In this document: positions 44,557-52,999 of the stretch, in pieces | Layout: every line of letters begins with the position of its first letter | Position numbering within the stretch: position 1 is the stretch's first letter | Source of the DNA: Nocardia sp. BSTN01 | GTDB lineage: Bacteria > Actinomycetota > Actinomycetes > Mycobacteriales > Mycobacteriaceae | DNA length: 64,000 nucleotides | Direction: 5' to 3' | Assembly: GCF_015354405.1 (NCBI RefSeq) | Contig: NZ_JADKYP010000013.1 | Location: 62,001 to 126,000 of the forward strand | Program-made: the position numbers and the translations under genes | Notes under the pieces: model-generated | Database searches by the model: none | Told to the model about the DNA's origin: nothing | Seen by the model: the letters and a program-made list of their open reading frames with translations, nothing else

Positions 44557-45388
44557 CTGTTCGACTTTCCTTGTCGGGCCGATCCGTACGGCGGATCGGC
44601 GGCCTGGTCACCGTCCAGCGGCCGGTGAACCGAGGTGGACGTTTCTCGGCGAAGGCGGCGAAGGCCTCCGGTGCGTCGGCGGTGGCGAAATTGATGCCCT
44701 GTGCCCGTGCCTCCCCGGCCAGCGCCTCCCGCAGACTGCGGTCGGCGCCCTCGTTGAGCAGGGCCTTGGTCTGGGCCAGCGCCACCGGCGGGCCCCCCGC
44801 CAGCCGCGCCGCCAGATCGTCGACGAACGCGTCGATCTCGGCGTCCTCGCGCAGCCACGTCACGAGGTTCAGCTCACGCGCCTGTTCGCCGTCGATCGTC
44901 TCGCCCAGCAGCGCAAGCCTTTTCGCCTGCTGCAACCCGGCGATCCTGGGCAGCAGCCAGGTGCCGCCCAGATCCGGGGACAGTCCGCGCCGGGCGAAGA
45001 TCTGGGAGAACCGGGCCTGCGGGGTCGCCACGACGAAGTCGCAACCGAGCGCGAGATTCCACCCGGCACCGACGGCCACGCCGCGCACCTTCGCCACGGT
45101 CGGCATCGGTAGCTCGTGCAGGGCCAGCGCCACCTCGGTCAGCGCCCGCATCCGGTAGGTCGGATGGGTGTTGTCGGGGGTGGAAATGTCGGCGCCGGAA
45201 CAGAATTCACCACCCGCGCCGGTGAGAACCACCACACGCACTTCCAGGTCTGTCGCGGTGGCGCGCAGCACGTCCTGCAGCGCGGCCCACAGTTCGGCGT
45301 CGATCGCGTTCTTGTGATGCGGCCGATTCAAGGTCAGCGTCCGCACACCCGCGTGATCGGCGCAGTGCAGGACCGTGTCATCGGACAT
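44549..45388 (-). CDS. enoyl-CoA hydratase/isomerase family protein
   Basis: 279 residues from ATG 45388 (MSDDTVLHCADH). Crotonase features: oxyanion segments GAGGEFCSGADI and GAGWNLALGCDFVVA, and RRGLSPDLGGTWLLPRIAG. The Asp in SPDLGG occupies the place used by isomerases and some hydrolases, and a classical hydratase Glu pair is not obvious, so the exact reaction is open. Overlaps both neighbours (11 nt with the CoA-transferase, 8 nt with the thiolase). Confidence 0.88.
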   Translation of the reverse strand: MSDDTVLHCADHAGVRTLTLNRPHHKNAIDAELWAALQDVLRATATDLEVRVVVLTGAGGEFCSGADISTPDNTHPTYRMRALTEVALALHELPMPTVAKVRGVAVGAGWNLALGCDFVVATPQARFSQIFARRGLSPDLGGTWLLPRIAGLQQAKRLALLGETIDGEQARELNLVTWLREDAEIDAFVDDLAARLAGGPPVALAQTKALLNEGADRSLREALAGEARAQGINFATADAPEAFAAFAEKRPPRFTGRWTVTRPPIRRTDRPDKESRTDA

Positions 45389-46622
45389 TGGCGGCACCGG
45401 TCCCGAGGTATCGGCGTCCGATCGCGCCCGCCGCTCGCCATCGGTCGATGTCGTCTGCGCTGCAGCCGATTTCGGCCAGTACGGCATCGGTGTGCTCCCC
45501 CAGGCCCGGTACCGCGCCCATCGGCGGGTGGAAGCCCTCGATCACGGCCGGGGGCAGCAGGGAGGGAATCGGCCCGGCCGGGGTGTCGATACCGCGCCAG
45601 CGGTCGCGTTCGGACAGTTGCGGGTGGGCCAGGACCTCGCTCGGCCGGTTGTAGCGCGCGTTGCCGATTCCGGCGGTGTCGGCCGCCGCTTGGATTTCGG
45701 CCAGACCGTGTCGCGCACACCAGGTCCCGATCGCGTCGTCGAGTTCGCCGCGATGGGCGACACGGCCGGGATTGGTGCGGAAACGGTCGTCGGCGGCGAG
45801 ATCGGGGCGTTCGAGAATGTCGCGGGCCAGCCGCTGCCATTCCCGGTCGTTCGTCGTCCCCAGCACCACGGTCTGCCCGTCGGCCGTGGCATATGCGCCG
45901 TAGGGCGCTACCGCCGGAGAACTCATACCGAGCGGCTGCTGGTCGATTCCGCTGTGCCGGGCGTAGGTGAGGTGATAGCCCATCATCTCGGCCATGGTGT
46001 CGAACAGGCTCACCGATATCGCGGTGCCCGGGCCCGGCCCGCGCCGCAGCCGCCCGCACAGCGAGGCCACGATCGACAGGGCCGCGTACAGTCCCGTGGT
46101 CACATCCGCCACCGGCGGGCCGGGTTTGGCGGGCGCGCCGGCCGTGCCGGTCACCGCGCACACTCCGGCCTCGGCTTGGACCAGCAGGTCGTAGGCGCGT
46201 TTGTGCGACAGGGGCCCGCCCGCGCCGAATCCGTCGATGGTCAGCGAGATCAGATCCGGGTGCCGGCTCTCCAACTGCGCGGTCGACAATCCCAGCCGGT
46301 CGAGGGCGCCGGGGGCGAGATTGGCGACCAGCACATCGGCACGGTCCAGCAGTCGATGCAGAAGATCGACGCCCGCAACCGATTTCAGGTCGAGCGTCAC
46401 CGATTCCTTACCGCGGTTGACCCAGACGAAATGCGCGGCCTGGCCCTCGACCACGTCGTCGTAGTAGCGGGCGAAATCGCCGCCGTCCGGGTTCTCCACC
46501 TTGATCACCCGGGCTCCGAAGTCGGCGAGGGTGCGCGTGCACATCGGCGCGGACACCGCCTGTTCCAGCGTCACCACCGTCACCCCGGCGAGTGGGCCCG
46601 CCGCCTGCGGATCGATGATCAT
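45378..46622 (-). CDS. type III CoA-transferase (CaiB/BaiF family)
   Basis: 414 residues. PLAGVTVVTLEQAVSAPMCTRTLADFGARVIKVENPDGGDFAR is the family N-terminus; the catalytic Asp lies in PPVADVTTGLYAALSIVASL near 170. It moves CoA between carboxylic acids, the likely activation step of this cluster, which has no acyl-CoA ligase. ATG at 46622 shares one base with the SDR stop (TGATG), so the genes are coupled. Confidence 0.9.
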   Translation of the reverse strand: MIIDPQAAGPLAGVTVVTLEQAVSAPMCTRTLADFGARVIKVENPDGGDFARYYDDVVEGQAAHFVWVNRGKESVTLDLKSVAGVDLLHRLLDRADVLVANLAPGALDRLGLSTAQLESRHPDLISLTIDGFGAGGPLSHKRAYDLLVQAEAGVCAVTGTAGAPAKPGPPVADVTTGLYAALSIVASLCGRLRRGPGPGTAISVSLFDTMAEMMGYHLTYARHSGIDQQPLGMSSPAVAPYGAYATADGQTVVLGTTNDREWQRLARDILERPDLAADDRFRTNPGRVAHRGELDDAIGTWCARHGLAEIQAAADTAGIGNARYNRPSEVLAHPQLSERDRWRGIDTPAGPIPSLLPPAVIEGFHPPMGAVPGLGEHTDAVLAEIGCSADDIDRWRAAGAIGRRYLGTGAANVR

Positions 46623-47386
46623 CACATCACCATGCCGCCGTCCACCGGCAGCACCTGCCCGGTGACGAACGAGGCGGCGTCGGAGGCCAGGAAGACGAAC
46701 GCACCGGCCACCTCGTCCGGTTCGGCCCAGCGGCGCAACGGAATTCGGTTCAGCATCTGCGCAGCGAACTTCTCGTCGGTGCGGATGGTCGTGGTCATCG
46801 GGGTGGCCGCCAGCGGCGCCAGCGCGTTCACCAGGATGTTCTTGCGGGCCAGCTCCCGGGCCAGCGATTTGGTGATGCCCACGATCGCGGCCTTGGCGGC
46901 CGAATAGTTCACCTGCCCCAGAGTTCCGGTCAGCCCGGCCGAGGAGGTGACATTGATGATGCGCCCGGTGCCGTCGGTCGGCAGGTAGGGCAGCGCCGCC
47001 TGTGCGCAGTTGAAGGTGCCCAGGGCGTGGATGTCGTAGAGGCGGCGCATCGAATCCACGGTGGTGGCGCCGAACATCGCCGGCGCCGTCACACCGGCGT
47101 TGTTGACCACGATGTGCAGCGTCCCGCCGGCCAGCGCCGCGCCCTGTTCGGCCGCGGAATCGGCTGCGGCACGGTCGGATACGTCCAGTGCACAACTCGC
47201 AGCGCGCCCACCGGCGCCGACGATCTTGTCGGCCACCGCCGCCGCGGCGGCGGCGTCGACGTCGGTGACCAGTACCGCGGCGCCAGCGGTCGCGAGCGCC
47301 TGCGCCACTGCCGATCCGATGCCGCCCGCGGCGCCGGTGACCATGGCCGCGCGCCCGGTCAGATCGAAAAGTCCTCGTGCCGGCAT
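46622..47386 (-). CDS. short-chain dehydrogenase/reductase
   Basis: 254 residues, classical SDR: cofactor loop TGAAGGIGSA near 17-26, NNAGV near 90, catalytic Ser region INVTSSAGLTG, YxxxK as YSAAK near 155 and C-terminal PVDGGMVM. The Asp in LVTDVDAA favours NAD(H). Likely oxidises a 3-hydroxyacyl-CoA or a ring alcohol. ATG overlaps the acyl-CoA dehydrogenase stop (TGATG). Confidence 0.92.
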   Translation of the reverse strand: MPARGLFDLTGRAAMVTGAAGGIGSAVAQALATAGAAVLVTDVDAAAAAAVADKIVGAGGRAASCALDVSDRAAADSAAEQGAALAGGTLHIVVNNAGVTAPAMFGATTVDSMRRLYDIHALGTFNCAQAALPYLPTDGTGRIINVTSSAGLTGTLGQVNYSAAKAAIVGITKSLARELARKNILVNALAPLAATPMTTTIRTDEKFAAQMLNRIPLRRWAEPDEVAGAFVFLASDAASFVTGQVLPVDGGMVM

Positions 47387-48564
47387 CAGTAGCTCCTCGG
47401 CAATCCCAATGTGTGCGAACCCAGGTAGTTCAAGATCATTTCCTGGCTGACGGGGGCGATGCGCATGACGCGCGCCTCGCGGAAGTAGCGGGCCACGTGG
47501 TATTCCTCGGCGTATCCCATCCCGCCGTGGGTCTGCATGGCGCGGTCGGCGGCGGTGAAGCCGGCGTCGGCACACAGGTATTTGGCCGTATTCGCCTCGC
47601 GGCCACAGGGTTTGCCGTGGTCGTAGAGCCAGGTCGCCTTGCGCAGCACCAGTTCCGCGGCATCCAGGTGGGCCAGTGAGTCGGCGAGCGGGAACTGGAT
47701 GCCCTGATTCATGCCGATCGGCCGGTCGAAGACCACGCGCTCACCGGCGTATTTGACCGCCCGGTCCAGCGCGACGCGCCCGATGCCGAGCGCCTCGGCG
47801 GCGATGAGCATCCGCTCCGGATTCAGTCCGTCGAGCAGATAGCGGAACCCCTCGCCCTCTTCGCCCACGCGATCCTCGACCGGGATCCGCAGGTCGTCGA
47901 TGAACACCTCGTTGGAGGAGACCGCGTTGCGGCCCATCTTGGTGATCGGGCGGATGTCGATGTGCGCGCGGTCGATATCGGTGAGGAACAGGGTCATTCC
48001 GTCGGTTTTGCGCGTCACTTCGTCGTAGCCGGTGGTCCGGGTCAGCAGCAGGATCTTCTCCGACTCCAGTGCCTTGGAAATCCACACCTTGCGGCCGTTG
48101 ACGATGTAGTGGTCGCCGTCGCGGCGGGCGAAGGTCGTGATCCGGCTGGTGTCCAGGCCCGCGCCCGGTTCGGTGACCCCGAAGCAGACGTGCAGGTCTC
48201 CGGCCGCCACTCGCGGCAGCGTGCGCCGCTTGAGTTCCTCGGAGCCATATCTGACCACCGGCTGCATGCCGAAGATGGACAGGTGAATCGCGGTGGCGGC
48301 GTTCATTCCGCCACCCGAGCGGGCGACCTCTTCGGCGAGGATGGTCGCCTCGGTCAGGCCCAGCCCGTGGCCGCCGTACTCCTCGGGGATGGTGATGCCG
48401 AGCCAGCCGCCGGCGGCGATCGCCTGATAGAACTCCGTGGGGAATTCGTGGTCCTGATCCTTCCGCATCCAGTAGCGGTCGTCGAATTTGCGGCACAGTT
48501 CGGCCACCGCCGAGCGGATCAACTGCTGGTCCTCGGTCGGTTCGAAGGTCATTCCGGCGGACAT
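47386..48564 (-). CDS. acyl-CoA dehydrogenase (FadE type)
   Basis: 392 residues: ITIPEEYGGHGLGLTEATIL, FAD segment CFGVTEPGAGLDTSRITTFARRDGDHYIVNGRKVWISKA, RVVFDRPIGMNQGIQFPLADSLAHLDAAEL and THGGMGYAEEYHVARYFREARVMRIAPVSQEMILNYLG. In the last segment Gln-Glu (VSQE) stands where other members have GTxE. ATG at 48564 follows CAGGAGTGCGC. Second gene of the minus operon, 31 nt after the small Cys-containing protein. Confidence 0.9.
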   Translation of the reverse strand: MSAGMTFEPTEDQQLIRSAVAELCRKFDDRYWMRKDQDHEFPTEFYQAIAAGGWLGITIPEEYGGHGLGLTEATILAEEVARSGGGMNAATAIHLSIFGMQPVVRYGSEELKRRTLPRVAAGDLHVCFGVTEPGAGLDTSRITTFARRDGDHYIVNGRKVWISKALESEKILLLTRTTGYDEVTRKTDGMTLFLTDIDRAHIDIRPITKMGRNAVSSNEVFIDDLRIPVEDRVGEEGEGFRYLLDGLNPERMLIAAEALGIGRVALDRAVKYAGERVVFDRPIGMNQGIQFPLADSLAHLDAAELVLRKATWLYDHGKPCGREANTAKYLCADAGFTAADRAMQTHGGMGYAEEYHVARYFREARVMRIAPVSQEMILNYLGSHTLGLPRSY

Positions 48565-48595
48565 GCGCACTCCTGCTCTCCGGTCACCACACCCC

Positions 48596-48901
48596 TCAGT
48601 CCGAGGCCGGCAGCGCCTTGGCCGCCTTGATCGTCATGGGGGCGCCGTCGCAGCTCAGTTCGCCGGAACCCGAACTGGTGCAGAGCAATTCGACGGTATC
48701 GGCGGCGTCGACGTAGCGCTTGCCGATCAGTGTCACCGGATCCCCCGCGGCGGGGGCGACCGGCGGCGCGCTCGCGGCGGGAACCAGAGGGCTTCCGCCA
48801 CAGGTCACTACGGGATCGGCATCGGCGGGCGCGCGCACCACCACCACCTTGGTGCCGCAGACGGTGCTGGCGAGCTGTTCACCGGGACGCAGGGCTGCCA
48901 T
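48596..48901 (-). CDS. small four-cysteine protein of unknown function, first gene of the catabolic operon
   Basis: 101 residues, no family recognised. Four cysteines: Cys15 (STVCGTKVVVVRAPADADPVVTCGG gives the second near 34), and a pair near the C-terminus (LLCTSSGSGELSCDGAP). The first pair sits in a short beta-hairpin-like stretch; together they could bind zinc or iron-sulfur, but spacing is not a standard ligand motif. A Pro/Ala linker (AASAPPVAPAAGDP) separates the halves. It lacks a signal peptide. Position upstream of FadE suggests a role in the same pathway. Confidence 0.6.
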   Translation of the reverse strand: MAALRPGEQLASTVCGTKVVVVRAPADADPVVTCGGSPLVPAASAPPVAPAAGDPVTLIGKRYVDAADTVELLCTSSGSGELSCDGAPMTIKAAKALPASD

Positions 48902-49196
48902 GCTCTCGACTCCTCTTTCCTGGACTATCCAACTAGAAAACTATCTTCTCATATTTGGAGAATCAACCTTCTACTTCTGCGCTGGGATCGCCTGCCACCC
49001 GCTGCCGCCGGCCTCGCCGAACGAGTGGCGCCGCCGACGACGGCAACCGGCCGACACTCCGCACACCTCGATCGGACCGGCTCTGATCAGGGATTTTCAC
49101 AAGGTTCGCGCCGAACGTTGACGAGTCGGCCCCTCACGTGAAAATCTATTGGTCCGTTGAGGAGAATGTCATTCTCCTGAATGAGAGGAGGAGAGG
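48902..49196. promoter_or_regulatory. divergent promoter region of the catabolic cluster with two inverted repeats
   Basis: 295 nt between the two divergent operons, locally AT-richer than its surroundings at 48920-48980. It holds TTCTC-n7-GAGAA at 48946-48962 and GGAGAATG-T-CATTCTCC at 49161-49177. The second is an exact 8-1-8 palindrome 20 nt before the plus-operon start. Both share the half-site GAGAA(T), which suggests one TetR-type regulator; no regulator gene is in the cluster. Confidence 0.6.
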
Positions 49197-49727
49197 ATGC
49201 GCCTGCCGCCCCTGCCGGCCGATCAATGGGACGATCGGACCCGCGGCGCCCTGGCCGCTCTGCTGCCACGTGCTCGGCGCAATCCCGACGGCGCCGGACC
49301 CGCGATGGCGGCTCTGGCCAGACATCCGGACCTGGCCGAGGCGTATCTCGGCTTCGGTGTCTACTTGCTGTTCCGATCCACCTTGCCGCCGCGCGTGCGC
49401 GAGATCGCGATCCTGCGTATCGCGCACCGCCGTCAGTGCGCCTACGAATGGGCCCACCATGTCGCGATGGCCGATTCCACCGGTCTGTCCGACGCCGATG
49501 TCGACGGGATCCGCGACGGGCGGCTCACCGGCGAGTTCGATCGGCTGCTGCTCGCGGCGGTCGACGAACTCGACGAGAAGTCGCAGCTGTCGGACACCAC
49601 CTGGGCCGCGTTGAGCGACTACCTCGACGAACGCCAGCGCATGGATCTGGTCTTCACCGTCGGCGGCTACGCCATGGTCGCGATGGCCTTCAACACCTTC
49701 GGCATCCAGCCCGATCACGAGAGGTAA
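49197..49727 (+). CDS. carboxymuconolactone decarboxylase (CMD) family protein
   Basis: 176 residues. Core segment STLPPRVREIAILRIAHRRQCAYEWAHHVAMADSTGLSDADVDGIRDG matches CMD-family proteins, with one Cys before WAHH instead of the CxxC of AhpD peroxidases. The function could be decarboxylation, redox chemistry or ring handling; it often accompanies ring-degradation genes. ATG at 49197 follows GGAGGAGAGG. First gene of the plus-strand operon, directly behind the palindrome at 49161. Confidence 0.8.
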   Translation: MRLPPLPADQWDDRTRGALAALLPRARRNPDGAGPAMAALARHPDLAEAYLGFGVYLLFRSTLPPRVREIAILRIAHRRQCAYEWAHHVAMADSTGLSDADVDGIRDGRLTGEFDRLLLAAVDELDEKSQLSDTTWAALSDYLDERQRMDLVFTVGGYAMVAMAFNTFGIQPDHER

Positions 49728-49731
49728 ACCC

Positions 49732-50997
49732 TTGCCGCACTTCAGCAAACCAGCCGCCGGAAGCTGGACCGAGAACTATCCCGAATTGGGGACCGGCACC
49801 GTCGACTACACCGATTCGATCGACCCGCAGTTCTACGAGGACGAGCGCAACGCCATCTTCCGCAAGAGTTGGCTGTGCGTCGGCCGCGACGTGCTGCTGC
49901 CGCGCAGAGGCAGCTACTTCACCAAGGAACTGGCCTGCATCGGGACTTCGCTGATCATCGTGCGCGGCACCGACGATGTGATCCGCGCCTTCCACAACAT
50001 CTGCCGCCACCGCGGCAACAAACTCGTGTGGGACGACTTCCCGAACGAGGAGACCTCCGGCACCTGCCGGCAGTTCACCTGCAAGTACCACGCCTGGCGC
50101 TACAACCTCGACGGCACCTGCACCTTCGTCCAGCAGGAGAAGGAATTCTTCGGCATGGACAAGGCCGACTACGGCCTCGCCGATGTGCGCTGCGAGGTGT
50201 GGGAGGGGTTCATCTTCGTCAATGTCGACCCCGAGGCCCCGCCGCTGCAGGATTACCTCGGCCCGATGGTGAAGGGACTGGAAGGATTTCCCTTCCACGA
50301 ATTCACCGAGGTCTACAGCTACAAGGCCGAGGTGAGCAGCAACTGGAAACTGTTCATCGACGCTTTCGCCGAGTTCTACCACGCGCCGATCCTGCATATG
50401 AAGCAAGCCGTGAAGGACGAGGCCGACAAACTGGCCGACGTCGGCTTCGAGGCCCTGCACTATCAGATCGACACTCCCCATTCCATGGTGTCCTCGTGGG
50501 GCGGTATGGCACCGCCGAAGGACCTGGACATGGTCAAGCCGATCGAGCGCGTGCTGCGCTCGGGGCTGTTCGGACCGTGGGACCGGCCCGATATCGAGGG
50601 GCTGGATCCCATGCCCCCCGGCATCAATCCGTCCGGCCATCGTGCGTGGGGCGTGGACGAATTCGATGTATTTCCCAATTTCGCGATCCTGGTGTGGGCG
50701 CCGGGCTGGTTCCTCACCTACAACTGGTGGCCCACCTCGGTGCGCACGCACATCTTCGAGGCGAACCTGTATTTCACACCGCCCAAGAACGCCCGCGAAC
50801 GGCTGCGCCAGGAATTGACCGGCGTGACGTTCAAGGAATACGCGTTGCAGGACGCCAACACACTGGAGGCCACCCAGACGATGCTGGAAACCAGTGTCGT
50901 CAAGGAATTCCCGCTCAACGACCAGGAAGTTCTGCTGCGGCATCTGCATCATGTCGCGCAGCGCAAAGTTCAGGAGTACCGCGATGCCGACGTCTGA
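49732..50997 (+). CDS. Rieske non-haem iron oxygenase, alpha subunit
   Basis: 421 residues. Rieske cluster ligands Cys91-x-His93 and Cys117-x2-His120 (CRHRGNKLVW ... CRQFTCKYHAW); the spacing between the pairs, 23 residues, is longer than the usual 15-17 and includes an extra Cys. The mononuclear iron site is DAFAEFYHAPILH near 205. It would hydroxylate a ring using electrons from a reductase not encoded nearby. TTG start at 49732 follows GAGAGGTAAACC. The CMD stop is 4 nt upstream; the next gene starts inside this one. Confidence 0.9.
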   Translation: MPHFSKPAAGSWTENYPELGTGTVDYTDSIDPQFYEDERNAIFRKSWLCVGRDVLLPRRGSYFTKELACIGTSLIIVRGTDDVIRAFHNICRHRGNKLVWDDFPNEETSGTCRQFTCKYHAWRYNLDGTCTFVQQEKEFFGMDKADYGLADVRCEVWEGFIFVNVDPEAPPLQDYLGPMVKGLEGFPFHEFTEVYSYKAEVSSNWKLFIDAFAEFYHAPILHMKQAVKDEADKLADVGFEALHYQIDTPHSMVSSWGGMAPPKDLDMVKPIERVLRSGLFGPWDRPDIEGLDPMPPGINPSGHRAWGVDEFDVFPNFAILVWAPGWFLTYNWWPTSVRTHIFEANLYFTPPKNARERLRQELTGVTFKEYALQDANTLEATQTMLETSVVKEFPLNDQEVLLRHLHHVAQRKVQEYRDADV

Positions 50998-51325
50998 GAC
51001 GAAGAAACTGCCCGGGGAATTCGCCGAACTGGAGAAGTTCTCCGACTGGATCATCGACACCGAGCCCGAACGCTATCGCAAGCGGCTCGCCTCCGATATG
51101 GCGCAGATGCAAGCGTTCTACGACGCCGTATTCCCCCGGCTCGAGGAGGCGCTCGACTATCTGGACCAGTTCCCGCTCGACGATATGCCCGACGACGCAC
51201 GGTATCTGACGCATCTGATGCAGTCGTTGATCATGGTGTCGTTCCCGGTCGAGGTGTGGAAGCAGCCGCGGGTGCCCGATTCGGGCGCGGCCTATCTGAA
51301 TCTCGTGCGCGAGACGGTGGTGTAG
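50984..51325 (+). CDS. hypothetical protein coupled to the Rieske oxygenase
   Basis: 113 residues, mostly helical and acidic: GEFAELEKFSDWIIDTEPERYRKRLASDMAQMQAFYDAVFPRLEEALDYLDQFPLDDMPDDARYLTHLMQSLIMVSFPVEVWKQPRVPDSG. No family recognised. Starting 14 nt inside the oxygenase and followed after 4 nt by the amidohydrolase, it is probably made in step with both and may be an accessory subunit of the oxygenase; it does not resemble the SnoaL-like beta subunits. Confidence 0.65.
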   Translation: MPTSETKKLPGEFAELEKFSDWIIDTEPERYRKRLASDMAQMQAFYDAVFPRLEEALDYLDQFPLDDMPDDARYLTHLMQSLIMVSFPVEVWKQPRVPDSGAAYLNLVRETVV

Positions 51326-51329
51326 GCCG

Positions 51330-52541
51330 ATGCTGACGCTGAAGGCCGCCGGTGTGCTCGACATCGATTCCGGTGAGATCATCCGTCCCGGCGTGGTCCG
51401 GGTGGCAGACGACCGCATCGTCGGCGTGGGCGGCGAACCCGAGGGCGAGATCGTCGATCTCGGCGATCTGGTGCTCTTACCCGGCCTGATGGATATGGAA
51501 GTCAACCTGCTCATGGGCGGGCGCGGGGAAACCGGACTGGCCTCCAGCGTCACCGACGATCCGGCCACGCGGGTGCTGCGCGCGGTGGGTAACGCCCGCC
51601 GCACCCTGCGTGCGGGATTCACCACCGTGCGCAATCTGGGCCTGTTCGTCAAAACCGGTGGCTATCTGCTCGATGTGGCGCTGGGCAAGGCGATCGACAA
51701 GGGATGGGTGGACGGTCCCAGGATCGTGCCGGCCGGGCACGCCATCACCCCCACGGGTGGTCATCTGGATCCGACCATGTTCTCCGCGTTCATGCCCGAC
51801 GTCCTGCATCTCACCATCGAGGAGGGCATCGCCAACGGTGTGGACGAGGTGCGCCGGGCGGTGCGCTACCAGATCAAGTACGGCGCCCAGCTGATCAAGA
51901 TCTGTGTCTCCGGCGGCGTCATGTCGCTCACCGGAGCGCCTGGCGCACAACACTATTCGGACGAGGAACTGCGCGCGATCGTCGACGAGGCGCATCGGCG
52001 CGGGCTCAAGGTCGCCGCGCACACGCACGGAGCGGAGGCGGTCCGGCACGCCATCGCCGCCGGAATCGACTGCATCGAACACGGTTTCCTGATCGACGAC
52101 GAGACCATCGCGCAGATGGTCGCCGCCCGCACCTGGCTGGTGCCCACCACCCGCCTGGCCGACGCCATGGATGTCTCCAAGGCCGATCCGGCGCTGCGGG
52201 CCAAGGCCGCCGAAATGTTCCCGAAGGCGCGCCTGTCGGTCAAGGCCGCCTACGACGCGGGGGTACGCATCGCGGTCGGCACCGATGCGCCGGCCATCCC
52301 GCACGGCCGCAACGCCGACGAACTGGTGGCGCTGGTCGACCGCGGACTGAAGCCCATCGACGTGTTGCGAGCGGGCACGGTCAACGCCGCCGAACTCATC
52401 GACGCCGACGACCGCGGCCGGATCGCCCCCGGCCTGCTCGCCGACATCATCGGTGTGCCAGGCGATCCCGTCGACGACATCACCGTGACCCAGGACGTGC
52501 GATTCGTGATGAAAGGCGGAAAAGTGTATGTCCAGAAATGA
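51330..52541 (+). CDS. amidohydrolase-superfamily protein lacking the HxH metal motif
   Basis: 403 residues of the imidazolonepropionase/Xaa-Pro dipeptidase-like branch. The beta-barrel's first strand normally reads D-x-H-x-H; here it is LMDMEVNLL, with Glu57 and Asn59 at the two His positions. The other metal and catalytic residues look intact: Lys190 (LIKICVSGG), His231/His233 (AAHTHGAEAV), His251 (IEHGFLI) and Asp319 (VGTDAPAIPHG). So it either uses one metal or has lost hydrolysis. C-terminal small domain LGDLVLLPG/APGLLADIIGV is present. Overlaps the SnoaL-like gene by 14 nt. Confidence 0.82.
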   Translation: MLTLKAAGVLDIDSGEIIRPGVVRVADDRIVGVGGEPEGEIVDLGDLVLLPGLMDMEVNLLMGGRGETGLASSVTDDPATRVLRAVGNARRTLRAGFTTVRNLGLFVKTGGYLLDVALGKAIDKGWVDGPRIVPAGHAITPTGGHLDPTMFSAFMPDVLHLTIEEGIANGVDEVRRAVRYQIKYGAQLIKICVSGGVMSLTGAPGAQHYSDEELRAIVDEAHRRGLKVAAHTHGAEAVRHAIAAGIDCIEHGFLIDDETIAQMVAARTWLVPTTRLADAMDVSKADPALRAKAAEMFPKARLSVKAAYDAGVRIAVGTDAPAIPHGRNADELVALVDRGLKPIDVLRAGTVNAAELIDADDRGRIAPGLLADIIGVPGDPVDDITVTQDVRFVMKGGKVYVQK

Positions 52542-52944
52542 CGATCTGCTCGAGATCCAGCAGCTGCTGGCGCGCTATGCGGTGACCATCACGAAAGGCG
52601 ATATCGAGGGACTGGTCAAGGTTTTCGCATCCGACGGTACCTACAGCGCCTTCGGCGACACCTACACCCTCGACATCTTCCCCGAGTTGGTGGCCGCCGC
52701 GCCCAAGGGCCTGTTCATGACCGGCACTCCGGTGCTCGAACTCGACGGTGACAACGCCTCCGGCACGCAGACGTTGTGTTTCGTCGAGCACTCCACCCAC
52801 GACATGCGAATCGGCTACTACAGCGACACCTACGTACGCACCGAGGAGGGCTGGCGGATCAAGACCCGCGCGATGACCTTCATCCGGCGCAGCGGCGACC
52901 ACGACTCGGGTATTCCGCACGCATTCGACCGTCCTGCCGTCTGA
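52528..52944 (+). CDS. SnoaL/NTF2-like protein
   Basis: 138 residues with the cone-shaped NTF2 fold pattern: LLEIQQLLARYAVTITKGDIEGLVKVFASDGTYSAFGDTYT, then beta strands TGTPVLELDGDNASGTQTLCFVEHS and RIGYYSDTYVRTEEGWRIKTRAMTFIRR. Such proteins serve as isomerases, dehydratases or oxygenase small subunits; it may be the beta-type partner of the Rieske oxygenase, though it is somewhat short for that. ATG at 52528 lies within the amidohydrolase gene. Confidence 0.8.
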   Translation: MSRNDDLLEIQQLLARYAVTITKGDIEGLVKVFASDGTYSAFGDTYTLDIFPELVAAAPKGLFMTGTPVLELDGDNASGTQTLCFVEHSTHDMRIGYYSDTYVRTEEGWRIKTRAMTFIRRSGDHDSGIPHAFDRPAV

Positions 52945-52999
52945 GCGGCATCCGGCCCGAAAGTGGCGTTCGCACAGAGTGATCGAGGCAATCACAGAT

